Shown here: in pieces, positions 37,531 through 46,222 of the stretch | Layout of the letters: every line of letters begins with the position of its first letter | How positions within the stretch are numbered: position 1 is the first letter of the stretch | Assembly: GCF_900188185.1 (NCBI RefSeq) | Contig: NZ_FZPA01000004.1 | Span: 172,045 to 236,044, forward strand | From: Sphingopyxis indica | Lineage (GTDB): Bacteria > Pseudomonadota > Alphaproteobacteria > Sphingomonadales > Sphingomonadaceae | Length of the DNA: 64,000 nucleotides | Direction of reading: 5' to 3' | The notes under the pieces: model-generated | Seen by the model: the letters and a program-made list of their open reading frames with translations, nothing else | The model's database searches: none | What the model was told of the DNA's origin: nothing | Position numbers and translations under genes: made by a program

Positions 37531-38322
37531 TCAGGCCGGCACCGTGCTCTCGTCGAAGAACAGCACCTGCGAAATCGCCGCGCGCAGCGTCGCGGGCTGA
37601 TAGGGCTTGGTGAGCAGGAAGGCGGGCTCGGGCCGATCGCCGGTGAGCAGCCGTTCGGGGAAGGCGGTGATGAAGATCACGGGCACCTTCGTCTCGCTCA
37701 ATATTTCCTGCACCGCCTCGATCCCCGAACTATTGTCGGCGAGCTGGATGTCGGCGAGCACCAGGCCCGGCTGGTGCGTCTGTGCGTCGGCGACGGCCTC
37801 GCGGTGTGTCGTCGCCACCGCGACGACCTCGTGCCCCAGGTCGCGGACGATCATTTCGATGTCCATCGCGATGATCGGCTCGTCCTCGATAATCAGGATG
37901 CGCGCACGCGTCTGGCGGTCGATCTCGTCCATCGCATCGGCGACCAGCTTGTGGACATCATCGACGTCGCGGCCGATGATCCGGCCGGTTTCGGCTTCGC
38001 TGAAGCCTTCGACCGCGGTCAGCAGCAGCGCCTGCCGCGCGAGCGAAGGAATGCGGCGAAGCCGCGCGTCGGCGATCCGCGCGTCGGGAGCCGCCGCTTC
38101 GTCGGCAGCGGCGGCTTCGGCGATCACCCCGAAATTGTCGTGGATCATGCGATAGAGCTGGATTCGAAGGTCGCCGCCCGCGTCGATTGCGTCGGGATGC
38201 GAGACGAGCGTTTCGAGCAATTTCGCGACGAGCGCGTCGCCGCTCGCCTGGCTTCCCGAAATCGCGCGGCCATAGCGCCGCAGATAGGGGAGATGCGGCG
38301 CGATCGCCTGGCCCAGTGACAT
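37531..38322 (-). CDS. phyR: General stress response regulator PhyR (sigma-like plus receiver domain)
   Basis: Anti-anti-sigma factor of the alphaproteobacterial general stress response. When phosphorylated it binds NepR and frees sigma-EcfG. The 263-residue protein has an N-terminal sigma-factor-like region (residues 1-135, sigma2-like LPYLRRYGRAISGSQASGD and sigma4-like EGFSEAETGRIIGR). The C-terminal receiver has D191 in LADIQLAD as the phospho-acceptor, the PhyR hallmark AFPERLLTGDRPEP and K239 in TKP. The start at 38322 follows AGGAGGG. It is divergent from nepR, the usual arrangement. Confidence 0.96.
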   Translation of the reverse strand: MSLGQAIAPHLPYLRRYGRAISGSQASGDALVAKLLETLVSHPDAIDAGGDLRIQLYRMIHDNFGVIAEAAAADEAAAPDARIADARLRRIPSLARQALLLTAVEGFSEAETGRIIGRDVDDVHKLVADAMDEIDRQTRARILIIEDEPIIAMDIEMIVRDLGHEVVAVATTHREAVADAQTHQPGLVLADIQLADNSSGIEAVQEILSETKVPVIFITAFPERLLTGDRPEPAFLLTKPYQPATLRAAISQVLFFDESTVPA

Positions 38323-38426
38323 AGAAATTACCCTCCTGATGCAGACGGTTCGCCCGCTTGAAATCCGCAGAAACCCGCAGATGGCAATAAAAAATCCATC
38401 CGCGTTCGGCATAATTTTACCGAAGT

Positions 38427-38451
38427 GGAACGATTCGGCGATAAAATGGTT
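38427..38451 (+). promoter_or_regulatory. Putative sigma-EcfG promoter of nepR
   Basis: GGAAC at 38427-38431 is separated by 16 bases from GGTT at 38448-38451, close to the sigma-EcfG consensus GGAAC-N16/17-CGTT (one mismatch in the -10). It points to nepR, whose ATG is 82 bases beyond the -10. Autoregulation of the anti-sigma gene is the norm in this system. Confidence 0.65.
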
Positions 38452-38533
38452 TCATATAAAAGGTTCAGGTGCCATTGCGATTTGGTAAAGGCGCGGTTAG
38501 CAGAAGGCCCCATGTCCAACGGATGTCGCGATA

Positions 38534-38704
38534 ATGTCGTCTGAATCCGGTTCGCCCGACCATAAGGCTGCCGGAAAAGACGCCAAAAAGAAGGTGTCGG
38601 GAAAGGGGCGGGACGTCAACATCGCCCTGCGCCGTGCCTATGAGTCTGCGCTCGACGAATCGATTCCGAAGTCGATGCTCGATCTGCTCGCCAAGCTCGA
38701 TTGA
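38534..38704 (+). CDS. nepR: Anti-sigma factor NepR
   Basis: A 56-residue protein that holds sigma-EcfG inactive until phosphorylated PhyR takes its place. The N-terminal 25 residues are Lys-rich and disordered (KAAGKDAKKKVSGKGRD). The conserved helical core INxALRRAYxxALDESIPxxMLDLLxKL is present as NIALRRAYESALDESI followed by PKSMLDLLAKLD. The gene is easily missed because of its length. No ecfG sigma gene follows; tgt starts its 3' end two bases later on the other strand. Confidence 0.92.
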   Translation: MSSESGSPDHKAAGKDAKKKVSGKGRDVNIALRRAYESALDESIPKSMLDLLAKLD

Positions 38705-38706
38705 CC

Positions 38707-39831
38707 TCAGCGGCGATAGCGCGCCGCGAAATCGCTCTGAAATTCCTTGAAACGCCCTGCGGCGATCGCCTCGCGCATCGCCTGCATCAGCGCCTGATAG
38801 AAATGCAGATTATGCTGCGTCATCAGCATCGCGCCGAGCATCTCGCCCGAGCGGACGAGATGATGCAGATAGGCGCGCGACCAGCTGCTGCACACCGGAC
38901 AGTCGCACGCCGCGTCGAGCGGGCCCGGATCCTCGGCATGTCTGGCGTTGCGGATATTGACCGGTCCGTTCCAGGTGAACGCCTGCCCGTTGCGCCCCGA
39001 GCGCGTCGGCAGCACGCAATCGAACATGTCGACCCCGCGCGCGACCGCGCCGACCAGATCGTCGGGCTTGCCCACCCCCATCAGATAGCGCGGCTTGCCG
39101 GCGGGTAGCTGCGCGGGCGCATAGTCGAGCACGCCGAACATCGCCTCCTGCCCCTCGCCGACCGCCAGCCCGCCGATCGCATAGCCGTCGAAGCCGATGT
39201 CGATCAGTGCGTCGGCCGACCGCTGGCGCAGCGCTTCATCGAGCGAGCCTTGCTGGATGCCGAACAGCGCCGACCGCGCCGCATGATCCTCGCCCGCGTC
39301 GAAGCCCGCGCGGCTGCGCGCCGCCCAGCGCATCGAGCGCTCCATGCTCGCCTCGGCCCGCTTCGCGTCGACGCCATTGGGCGGGCATTCGTCGAACGCC
39401 ATCACGATGTCGCTGCCGAGCAGCCGCTGAATCTCCATCGAGCGTTCGGGGGTGAGCATGTGGCGCGAGCCGTCGAGGTGGCTCTGAAAGGCGACGCCTT
39501 CCTCGCTCTGCCTGGTGAGCGCCGACAGGCTCATCACCTGATAGCCGCCGCTGTCGGTCAGGATCGGCCGCTCCCACCCCATGAAGCCGTGCAGCCCGCC
39601 GAGCCGCGCGACGCGCTCGGCGCCGGGGCGCAGCATCAGATGATAGGTATTGCCCAGAATGATGTCGGCACCGGTCGCGCGCACCTCGTCGGGGCGCATC
39701 GCCTTCACGGTCGCGGCGGTCCCGACCGGCATGAAGGCCGGCGTGCGGATGTCGCCGCGCATCATGCGGATCGTGCCGGTGCGCGCCGCGCCGTCGGTCG
39801 CGGCGATCGAGAAGGCGAATCGTGTCGTCAT
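38707..39831 (-). CDS. tgt: Queuine tRNA-ribosyltransferase
   Basis: Exchanges guanine-34 of GUN-anticodon tRNAs for preQ1. The 374-residue TIM barrel has the active aspartate in [13 protein letters not shown], the second aspartate in [17 protein letters not shown], and the zinc site [17 protein letters not shown] near residue 305. It works with queA, located across the stress-regulator pair. Confidence 0.97.
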   Translation of the reverse strand: MTTRFAFSIAATDGAARTGTIRMMRGDIRTPAFMPVGTAATVKAMRPDEVRATGADIILGNTYHLMLRPGAERVARLGGLHGFMGWERPILTDSGGYQVMSLSALTRQSEEGVAFQSHLDGSRHMLTPERSMEIQRLLGSDIVMAFDECPPNGVDAKRAEASMERSMRWAARSRAGFDAGEDHAARSALFGIQQGSLDEALRQRSADALIDIGFDGYAIGGLAVGEGQEAMFGVLDYAPAQLPAGKPRYLMGVGKPDDLVGAVARGVDMFDCVLPTRSGRNGQAFTWNGPVNIRNARHAEDPGPLDAACDCPVCSSWSRAYLHHLVRSGEMLGAMLMTQHNLHFYQALMQAMREAIAAGRFKEFQSDFAARYRR

Positions 39832-39877
39832 CGGGCGCGCCTATGGCGGGCGGGCGCCCGAAAGTCGAGCGCCGGCC

Positions 39878-40366
39878 CTATTCGCGCTCGTCGTCGCTCG
39901 ACGGCTCTTCCTCGGCGGCCTTGACCTTCTCCTTCGGCTTTTGCTTTTCGAAAGTCGCGAGCAATTTCGACTTTTCGGCCTCCGAGAGGTCCTTCTCGGC
40001 CGCGGGGAACATCTCGTCCTCTTCCTCGTCGATATGGTGGAGATAGCGGTCCTTCATCGTGCGAAAGCGGGTGAGCCAGCCGGTCGAGGCGAAGTCCATC
40101 TCATAGAGTTCGGTCAGCATATCCTCGATCTCCTTATGCTCGGAGACGCTGTGCTGCGCGTCGTCGCGCAGGCCGGGCTTGGCGAGCATCGTCGCATAGA
40201 GCGACATTTCCTCCGACGCGGCGTGCGCGGTCACCTCGATGCGGAACGCCTCGAACAGCCTTTCGCGCTCGGGGCTGTCGCCGTGCGTCTCGTCGATCTG
40301 ACGCAGCAATTTGCGGTGGCGGTCGTGATCGGCCTTCAGCCGGGCGAAGATTTTGGTCTCGGCCAT
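39878..40366 (-). CDS. Hemerythrin HHE cation-binding domain protein
   Basis: A 162-residue four-helix iron-binding protein. HHE ligands are placed as expected: KADHDRHRKLL (residues 11-21), TAHAASEEMSLY (46-57), SEHKEIEDML (74-83) and HHIDEEEDEMFP (110-121). A charged Lys/Glu tail follows. Such single-domain proteins respond to oxidative or nitrosative stress. A perfect sigma-EcfG promoter lies 37 bases upstream, which puts it in the general stress regulon together with the nearby phyR-nepR. Confidence 0.92.
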   Translation of the reverse strand: MAETKIFARLKADHDRHRKLLRQIDETHGDSPERERLFEAFRIEVTAHAASEEMSLYATMLAKPGLRDDAQHSVSEHKEIEDMLTELYEMDFASTGWLTRFRTMKDRYLHHIDEEEDEMFPAAEKDLSEAEKSKLLATFEKQKPKEKVKAAEEEPSSDDERE

Positions 40367-40402
40367 GATATGCTCCGTTCTGCGAGTAAGTTCGCAGGTC
40401 GG

Positions 40403-40427
40403 AACGGCCGATCGGCGGCACGGTTCC
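40403..40427 (-). promoter_or_regulatory. Perfect sigma-EcfG promoter of the hemerythrin gene
   Basis: On the minus strand the sequence reads GGAAC (40427-40423), 16 bases, then CGTT (40406-40403), an exact match to the general stress sigma consensus. The hemerythrin ATG is at 40366. The site is nearly symmetrical: the plus strand reads GGAAC-N16-GGTT over almost the same bases (40401-40425). Confidence 0.78.
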
Positions 40428-40429
40428 GG

Positions 40430-40628
40430 TCAGGCGGCCCGCCAGCCGGTCGTCGTCGTAAAGGCGGGGAGGCGACAGGTTGCGGATGAGGTCGAGCTGG
40501 TCGAGCGATTCGATGCCTTCGGCGGCCGTCTCCATCGCCAGCGCCTCGGCGAGCGCGACGATCGCGGCGTTGCGCGATCCCTTCGCGGTCGCGCCGCGCA
40601 CGAAGCTCTGGTCGATCTTGATCTTCAA
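40430..40628 (-). pseudogene. Remnant of an EAL-domain (c-di-GMP phosphodiesterase) gene
   Basis: The minus strand encodes LKIKIDQSFVRGA, then NAAIVALAEALAMETAAEGI, then ESLDQLDLIRNL. This is the order of the C-terminal third of an EAL domain (KIDxSFV, then the AEGIE motif). Right after LIRNL the expected GxxxxQGxxxxxP segment is missing; a plus-one frame gives a short tail ending GWRAA and a stop at 40430. No N-terminal EAL part precedes it. The remaining bases to glnE (40629-40807) hold no gene I can support, only an AT-rich TATATATAAT stretch near 40710. Confidence 0.65.
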
Positions 40629-40807
40629 ACCTCGACCGGCCAATTTATGGGTCGACGTCCTAGCCCCGGCGCGGCCCCGGCCATGCACCGCAAAGCCTTG
40701 CCATAATATATATAATCGGTTCGCACGGGGGTAAGCGATCACCCCTGTTCTTCGCGGCACGCCGTGCATCTTGTAAAGGCGCGCGGCGCGGGCGATAGCG
40801 GCCGGCG

Positions 40808-43513
40808 ATGACCCTGCCGCCCTCCACCCGCCGGTCGGCGCTCGACCGGCTCACCGCCGACGCGCCTTTCCTCGCGCGGCTCGCCGAGCTTTTTCCTGAG
40901 GATGTCGCGCGTTTCCTCGCCGACGGCACCGACACCGCGCTGGCCGCCGTGACAGCGCCCGCGGTCGACGAAGAGGTCATGCGCACGCTCCGCCGCTGGC
41001 GCGGCCGCACCGCCTTGCTGCTCGCGCTCGGCGATCTTTCGGGCGAGCATGATGTCGCGGCGACGACGCGGCGCCTGTCCGAATTTGCCGATACCGCCTG
41101 CGACCTCGCGCTCGCCGCCGCCTTTGCCGAACGCGTCCCCGACGCCGCGCCGCAGGGCCTCGCAGTGATCGCGCTCGGCAAGCTCGGCAGCTTCGAACTC
41201 AACTATTCGTCGGACATCGACCCGATCCTGATCTTTGATCCCGCAACGCTGCCGCGCCGCGAGCGCGACGATCCGGACGAGGCCGCAGTGCGGATCGCGC
41301 GGCGCTTCGTCGAGATTCTTTCGGCGCGCACCGCCGACGGCCATGTGCTGCGCGTCGACCTCAGGCTGCGTCCGCATCCCGAAGTGACGCCGATCGTGCT
41401 GCCGGTGAACGCCGCCATCTCCTATTATGAATCCGAAGCGCTCGCATGGGAGCAGGCGGCGTTCATCCGCAGCCGCGCCTCGGCGGGCGACCGCGCGCTC
41501 GGGACGCGCTTCCTCGAGGCGATTCAGCCCTTCATCTGGCGGCGCAGCCTCGATTTCCGGCAGCTCAAGGAAATCGGGGCGATGAGCGACCGCATCCGCG
41601 ACCATTTCGCGCAGGGGCAGGACTTCGGCCCCGGCTATGACTTGAAGCGCGGGCGCGGCGGCATCCGCGAGATCGAATTTTTCGCGCAGGTTCATCAGCT
41701 CATCTATGGCGGGCGCGACCCCGCGCTGCGCGCCCCCGCGACGGTCGATGCGCTCGCGGCGCTTGCCGGCGCGGGCCGTGTTGCCCCCGACGTCGCGGCG
41801 CGCCTGTCGGACCATTATGCGACGCTGCGCCGTATCGAGCACCGCTTGCAGATGATCGACGATCAGCAGACGCACAGCCTGCCCGTCCAGCCGGACGCGC
41901 TCGACGCGGTCGCGCGCCTCGACGGCGAGGCGGACGGTGCGGCGCTCCTCGACACGCTGCGCCCCGTCGTCGGCGATGTCGGCGCCTGCTATGACAGGCT
42001 CGTCGCCGACCGCGCGGTGGCGACCGGCCTGCCGCGCGACGAAAGCGAGCTGGCGGCGGCGCTCGCCGCGGCGGGCTTCGAGCCGCCCGATCCCGCGCTG
42101 CGCACGATCGCCGAATGGCGCAGCGGCAAGCTGCGCGCGCTGCGCAGTCCCGCGGCGCTCGAAGCGCTCGAAACCATGCTCCCCGAGCTGATGAAGGCGA
42201 TCGGCGCGGCGCCCGATCCGGCGGCGACGCTGATCCGCTTCGACAAGCTGGTGGCGGGCCTGCCGAGCGCGGTCAATTTCTTCCACCTGCTCGCGGCGCA
42301 GCCCGCGCTCGCCCGCGTCGCGACGCGCATATTGTCGCTCGCGCCGACGCTCGCCGACGCGCTCGCCGCGCGCGTCGAACTGATCGACGGACTGATCGAC
42401 GCGCGCGCCTTCGACGCGCCGGCGGACAAGGCGGAGCTGATTGCCGAATGGACGCCGGGGCTCGCCGGGCTCGACTATGAACGGCTGCTCGACCGCGTGC
42501 GCGACCGCGTTGGCGAGCGGCGTTTCGCCTATGGCGCGCAGCTTGTTGCAGGCGCCGCCGACCCGCTGATCGTCGCGCGCGGCTATTCGGATCTCGCCGA
42601 AGCGGCGTTGCAGCTGCTCGCCGACGCGACGGTCGCCGAATTCGTCGAGGCGCACGGGCGCGTGCCGGACAGCGAACTCGTGATCCTCGCGCTCGGGCGC
42701 TTCGGCGGGCAGGCGCTGACCCACGCCTCCGACCTCGACCTCATCTATCTGTTCACCGGCGACCATCTCGCCGAATCGGACGGCCCGCGCCCGCTCGGCG
42801 CGACGACCTATTACAACCGCCTCGCGCAGCGCGTGACCGCGGCGATGTCGGTGCCCACCGCGGCGGGCAAGCTCTATGATGTCGATGTGCGCCTGCGGCC
42901 GCAGGGCGCGCAGGGGCCGCTCGTCGTCACCGTCGACAGTTTCGAACGCTACCAGCGCGAAGAGGCCTGGACGTGGGAGCATATGGCGCTGCTCCGCGCG
43001 CGCCCGGTCTATGGCAGCGACGCGGCGCGCGGCGAGGTCGCGCGCGTGATCGCCGACGTGCTCGCCCGTCCGCGGGGCGGCAGCGTCGCCACCGAAGCCG
43101 CGGCGATGCGCGCGCGGATCGCCGCGCACAAGCCGCCGGCGGGGCCGCTCGACGTCAAGACGGGGGCGGGGGGGCTCGTCGACCTCGAATTCGCGATGCA
43201 GGTGGTGCAATTGCAATCGGGCCGCTGCCACGATCCGCATATCCCGACCGCGCTCGCCTGCCTTGCGGCGGCGGGGCTTGCGCCGGATGCGATCGTCGCG
43301 GCGCACCGCCTGCTCGCGCGGCTGCTCGTGATGCTGCGGCTGACCGCGCCCGACGGCGAGCCGCAGGCGGCGGCGGCGCGGCAGCTTGTCGCGGCGGCGT
43401 GCGGCTGCGACAATTGGCCGGCGCTGCTTGAAGCGCACGACGCCGCACGGCAGGAGGTCGCCGGCTGGTGGGCGGCGATTCGCCCCGCCGACGAACAGCA
43501 GGAGACGAAATGA
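40808..43513 (+). CDS. glnE: Bifunctional glutamine synthetase adenylyltransferase/deadenylase
   Basis: Adds and removes AMP on glutamine synthetase under PII control, tuning ammonia assimilation. The 901-residue protein has two nucleotidyltransferase domains. The first carries GKLGSFELNYSSDIDPILIF (residues about 122-141) for deadenylation. The second carries GRFGGQALTHASDLDLIYLF (about 630) for adenylylation. The GxIREIEFFxQ motif is near 282 and the second-domain counterpart LVDLEFAMQVVQL near 790. It overlaps bcp by four bases. Confidence 0.96.
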   Translation: MTLPPSTRRSALDRLTADAPFLARLAELFPEDVARFLADGTDTALAAVTAPAVDEEVMRTLRRWRGRTALLLALGDLSGEHDVAATTRRLSEFADTACDLALAAAFAERVPDAAPQGLAVIALGKLGSFELNYSSDIDPILIFDPATLPRRERDDPDEAAVRIARRFVEILSARTADGHVLRVDLRLRPHPEVTPIVLPVNAAISYYESEALAWEQAAFIRSRASAGDRALGTRFLEAIQPFIWRRSLDFRQLKEIGAMSDRIRDHFAQGQDFGPGYDLKRGRGGIREIEFFAQVHQLIYGGRDPALRAPATVDALAALAGAGRVAPDVAARLSDHYATLRRIEHRLQMIDDQQTHSLPVQPDALDAVARLDGEADGAALLDTLRPVVGDVGACYDRLVADRAVATGLPRDESELAAALAAAGFEPPDPALRTIAEWRSGKLRALRSPAALEALETMLPELMKAIGAAPDPAATLIRFDKLVAGLPSAVNFFHLLAAQPALARVATRILSLAPTLADALAARVELIDGLIDARAFDAPADKAELIAEWTPGLAGLDYERLLDRVRDRVGERRFAYGAQLVAGAADPLIVARGYSDLAEAALQLLADATVAEFVEAHGRVPDSELVILALGRFGGQALTHASDLDLIYLFTGDHLAESDGPRPLGATTYYNRLAQRVTAAMSVPTAAGKLYDVDVRLRPQGAQGPLVVTVDSFERYQREEAWTWEHMALLRARPVYGSDAARGEVARVIADVLARPRGGSVATEAAAMRARIAAHKPPAGPLDVKTGAGGLVDLEFAMQVVQLQSGRCHDPHIPTALACLAAAGLAPDAIVAAHRLLARLLVMLRLTAPDGEPQAAAARQLVAAACGCDNWPALLEAHDAARQEVAGWWAAIRPADEQQETK

Positions 43514-43980
43514 TGAGCGCAATCGCCCTCGGGGATGCGATTCCCCCGGTAAAGCTCGCCGATGCCGACGGCGCGACGATCGACCTCGCCAGCCTGAAGG
43601 GCGCGCCGCTGATCGTCTATTTCTATCCGAAGGCCGATACGCCCGGCTGCACCGTCGAGGCGCAGGATTTCACGCGGCTTTCGCCCGATTTCGCGCATCT
43701 CGGCGCGCATGTCGTCGCGGTGTCGCGCGATGCACCGCAAAAGCTGTGCAAATTCCGCGACAAATATGGGCTCACCGTGCGGCTCGCCTCGGACGAGGAT
43801 GGGGCGGTGTGCGAAGCCTTTGGCACCTGGGTCGAAAAGACGAACTACGGCCGAACCTATATGGGGATCGAGCGCTCGACCTTCCTGTTCGGCGCCGACG
43901 GAAAGCTCGCGAAGCTATGGCGCAAGGTCCGCGTCAAAGGCCATGCCGAGGCGGTGCTGGAGGCGGCGAAGGCGCTTTGA
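43510..43980 (+). CDS. bcp: Thioredoxin-dependent peroxiredoxin, Bcp/PrxQ type
   Basis: A 156-residue peroxide-reducing enzyme. The peroxidatic cysteine is in YPKADTPGCTVEAQDF (about residue 47). The 1-Cys/atypical 2-Cys Bcp spacing is altered: the usual second cysteine five residues on is replaced by Q/D, while later cysteines occur in KLCKF and AVCEAF. Double ATG (43510 and 43513) follows AGGAG. It is translationally coupled to glnE. Confidence 0.94.
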   Translation: MMSAIALGDAIPPVKLADADGATIDLASLKGAPLIVYFYPKADTPGCTVEAQDFTRLSPDFAHLGAHVVAVSRDAPQKLCKFRDKYGLTVRLASDEDGAVCEAFGTWVEKTNYGRTYMGIERSTFLFGADGKLAKLWRKVRVKGHAEAVLEAAKAL

Positions 43981-43998
43981 CCGTGCCATTTTGCCCTT

Positions 43999-44117
43999 CC
44001 GTTTGTCCTGAGGAGCCATTGAGCTTGACGAAATGGCGTCTCGAAGGACGTCAGCACTGCGCCTCTGTCCTTCGAGACGGGGCTTCGGCAGGCTCAGCCC
44101 CTCCTCAGGACGAACGG
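43999..44117. repeat. Long intergenic inverted repeat, family D copy 2
   Basis: The ends CCGTTTGTCCTGAGGAG (43999-44015) and CTCCTCAGGACGAACGG (44101-44117) are inverse except for one G-T type change. GTCTCGAAGGACG pairs with GTCCTTCGAGAC inside. The left arm interior (CCATTGAGCTTGACGAAATGG) is the inverse of the right arm interior of the copy at 24582-24700. It lies between bcp and the DUF455 gene. Confidence 0.85.
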
Positions 44118-44125
44118 GTCGGATC

Positions 44126-44914
44126 ATGACCACGCTCGGCGAAGCCGCGCGCGCGGTCCTGCTGACGCCGGACCCGCACGCCAAGCGCCGCGCGGCGCGG
44201 GCGCTCGCGCGCGGCTGGCGGCGCGGCGACATCGCGCATCGCTGCGACGTCCCGCTCCCCGACCGGCCGGCATGGCCCGCGGCGCCCGAACTGCTCGCGC
44301 CGGCGCAGATGCCGCGCCGCCGCAAGGGCGGGTCCGAACGCGGCCGCATAGCGATGCTCCACGCGCTCGCGCATATCGAATTTGTCGCGATCGACCTCGC
44401 GGTCGATCTCGTCGGGCGCTTCGGGGGAGAATTTCCGCGCGGTTTCGTCGACGACTGGCTCGGCGTCGCGGCCGACGAGGCGATGCATTTCGCGCTGCTC
44501 GACCGCCGCCTGCGCGCGCTCGGCAGCCATTATGGCGCGCTCCCCGCGCACGCGGGTCTGTGGGAAGCCGCCGAGGCGACCGCCGACGACGCGCTGGCGC
44601 GGCTCGCGATCGTGCCGATGGTGCTCGAAGCGCGCGGGCTCGACGTCACCCCGGCGACGGTGACGCGCTTCCGCGACGCGGGTGACGAAGCCTCGGCGAA
44701 AATCCTCGAACGCATCTATGCGGACGAGATCAGGCACGTGGGGGCGGGGACGAGCTGGTTCGAATGGCTGTGCGACGAACGGCAAATGGAGCCGCGCGCG
44801 ACATGGCAAAGCCTAGTAAAAGCGCGCTTTCGCGGGAGTTTGAAGCCGCCGTTCAACGACTCGGCGCGCCGGGACGCCGGTTTAACGCAAGAATACTACG
44901 CGGTTATTGCTTAG
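44126..44914 (+). CDS. DUF455 ferritin-like protein
   Basis: A 262-residue helical protein of a family related to ferritin-like di-iron proteins such as MiaE. Candidate di-iron ligands are in LHALAHIEFVAIDLAVDL (about residues 76-93), DEAMHFALL (about 117-125), VLEARGLD near 170 and ADEIRHVGAGTSWF near 203. Its activity is not established. The start at 44126 lies directly after the family D repeat. Confidence 0.9.
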   Translation: MTTLGEAARAVLLTPDPHAKRRAARALARGWRRGDIAHRCDVPLPDRPAWPAAPELLAPAQMPRRRKGGSERGRIAMLHALAHIEFVAIDLAVDLVGRFGGEFPRGFVDDWLGVAADEAMHFALLDRRLRALGSHYGALPAHAGLWEAAEATADDALARLAIVPMVLEARGLDVTPATVTRFRDAGDEASAKILERIYADEIRHVGAGTSWFEWLCDERQMEPRATWQSLVKARFRGSLKPPFNDSARRDAGLTQEYYAVIA

Positions 44915-45034
44915 TAACCATTGTCCATGCACCAAGGCTCGCGAGCGGGGAATGAACCCATTCAGACAAGCAACCGGCACCGGTGACGCGCGCGAATGCG
45001 TCGCCGGCGACATGGCGAATAGCGGGGTCGATAC

Positions 45035-45748
45035 GTGCGAAACGAAAGCTTTACGCAGAAGTTCCGTCTCGGATTCATTTTTTGTGCAATGGCTCTCGCA
45101 GGCGCCGCCGCCCCGGCCGCCCATGCGGTCGAGAACAGCGCCGATGCCGGCGTGATCGTCCCCGACGAACCCGATGACGACAGCTTCGACGCGGGCGTCG
45201 CGCCGTCGGTCGGCGAAGACAGCGAAGCGCGCGCGGTGTTTCAGGCGTGGAAGCGCCTCGACACCGGCCTGACCGCTTCGCTCGGCGTCGCAGTGCCCTC
45301 GCGCCGCCCGATCGAGCAGATGTCGCTTTCCTCGTCCTATGGCATGCGCGTCCATCCGATCACGGGCAAGGTCGCGCGCCACAACGGCATCGACATTCCG
45401 GCGCCCTATGGCACGCCGATCTATGCGACCGCGGACGGCATCGTCGGCCGCGCGCAGCGCCTCGGCGGCTACGGCAATTATGTCGAAATCAACCACGGCA
45501 ACGAAATCCAGACGCGCTACGGCCATATGTCGCGCTTCGTCGTCCATGCAGGCGAGCGGGTGAAGAAGGGCGAGGTCATCGGCTATGTCGGCTCGACCGG
45601 CCGTTCGACGGGCAACCACCTTCACTACGAAGTCCGCATCGAAGGCTCGCCGGTCAACCCGCTGCCCTTTGTCCGCTCGGACCAGATGGCCGTCGCTGCG
45701 CTGTCGGGCGACCAGGCCAGGATGGCGATGGGCGGCCCCGAGGAATAG
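45035..45748 (+). CDS. M23-family peptidoglycan endopeptidase, exported
   Basis: A 237-residue LytM-type protein. The GTG start at 45035 leads a signal peptide ending APAAHA. An acidic linker (residues 32-68) precedes the M23 domain. That domain has the zinc ligands H and D in ARHNGIDIPAPYGTPI and the HxH motif in GNHLHYEVRIEG, plus the ITGKVARHNG entry loop. It probably cleaves peptidoglycan cross-bridges, or regulates amidases if degenerate; all ligands appear present. Confidence 0.94.
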   Translation: MRNESFTQKFRLGFIFCAMALAGAAAPAAHAVENSADAGVIVPDEPDDDSFDAGVAPSVGEDSEARAVFQAWKRLDTGLTASLGVAVPSRRPIEQMSLSSSYGMRVHPITGKVARHNGIDIPAPYGTPIYATADGIVGRAQRLGGYGNYVEINHGNEIQTRYGHMSRFVVHAGERVKKGEVIGYVGSTGRSTGNHLHYEVRIEGSPVNPLPFVRSDQMAVAALSGDQARMAMGGPEE

Positions 45749-45772
45749 GAATCCTTCAAGGGTTCGGAGAGG

Positions 45773-45817
45773 AGGGGGCGTCCTCCGGCCCGCGGCCGAG
45801 GCGCCCTTTTCTTTTGC
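45773..45817 (+). terminator. Rho-independent terminator after the M23 gene
   Basis: A strong GC hairpin (GGGGGCGTCCTC ... GAGGCGCCC, with CGGCCCGCGGCCG at its tip) is followed immediately by TTTTCTTTT. It ends the M23 peptidase transcript before erpA. Confidence 0.8.
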
Positions 45818-45841
45818 GCCTCCGCTCCCTATCTTGACCAT

Positions 45842-46183
45842 ATGGCCACGCAGCTTTCCGACATCACCCTGTCGCCCGCGGCGGCGACCCGCGTCCGCTG
45901 GATCGCCGAGCGCAAGGGCGGGGCACAGCCCGCGCTGCGCCTCGCGGTCGACGGCGGCGGCTGTTCGGGTTTCACCTACCGCTTCGAACTTGCGACCAGC
46001 ATCGACGCCGACGACATCGTCACCGAAACCGACGGGGTAAAGCTCGTCGTCGACCCGGTCAGCATCGACCTTGTGCGCGGCTGCACGGTCGATTTCGTCG
46101 ATTCGCTCGGCGGCTCCTCGTTCAAGGTCGACAACCCCAACGCCGCGGCCGGCTGCGGCTGCGGGTCGAGCTTCGCGATCTGA
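45842..46183 (+). CDS. erpA: Iron-sulfur cluster insertion protein, ErpA/IscA type
   Basis: A-type carrier that hands Fe-S clusters to apoproteins. The 113-residue protein shows the three conserved cysteines, in DGGGCSGFTYRF (about residue 41) and the C-terminal AAGCGCGSSFAI. It belongs to the HesB/YadR/YfhF family, with the ErpA-like ending. No other isc/suf gene is nearby. Confidence 0.93.
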   Translation: MATQLSDITLSPAAATRVRWIAERKGGAQPALRLAVDGGGCSGFTYRFELATSIDADDIVTETDGVKLVVDPVSIDLVRGCTVDFVDSLGGSSFKVDNPNAAAGCGCGSSFAI

Positions 46184-46222
46184 CGCCTTTCTTGGGCGCG
46201 CGCTTCCTGTCATAGGGGGCGC

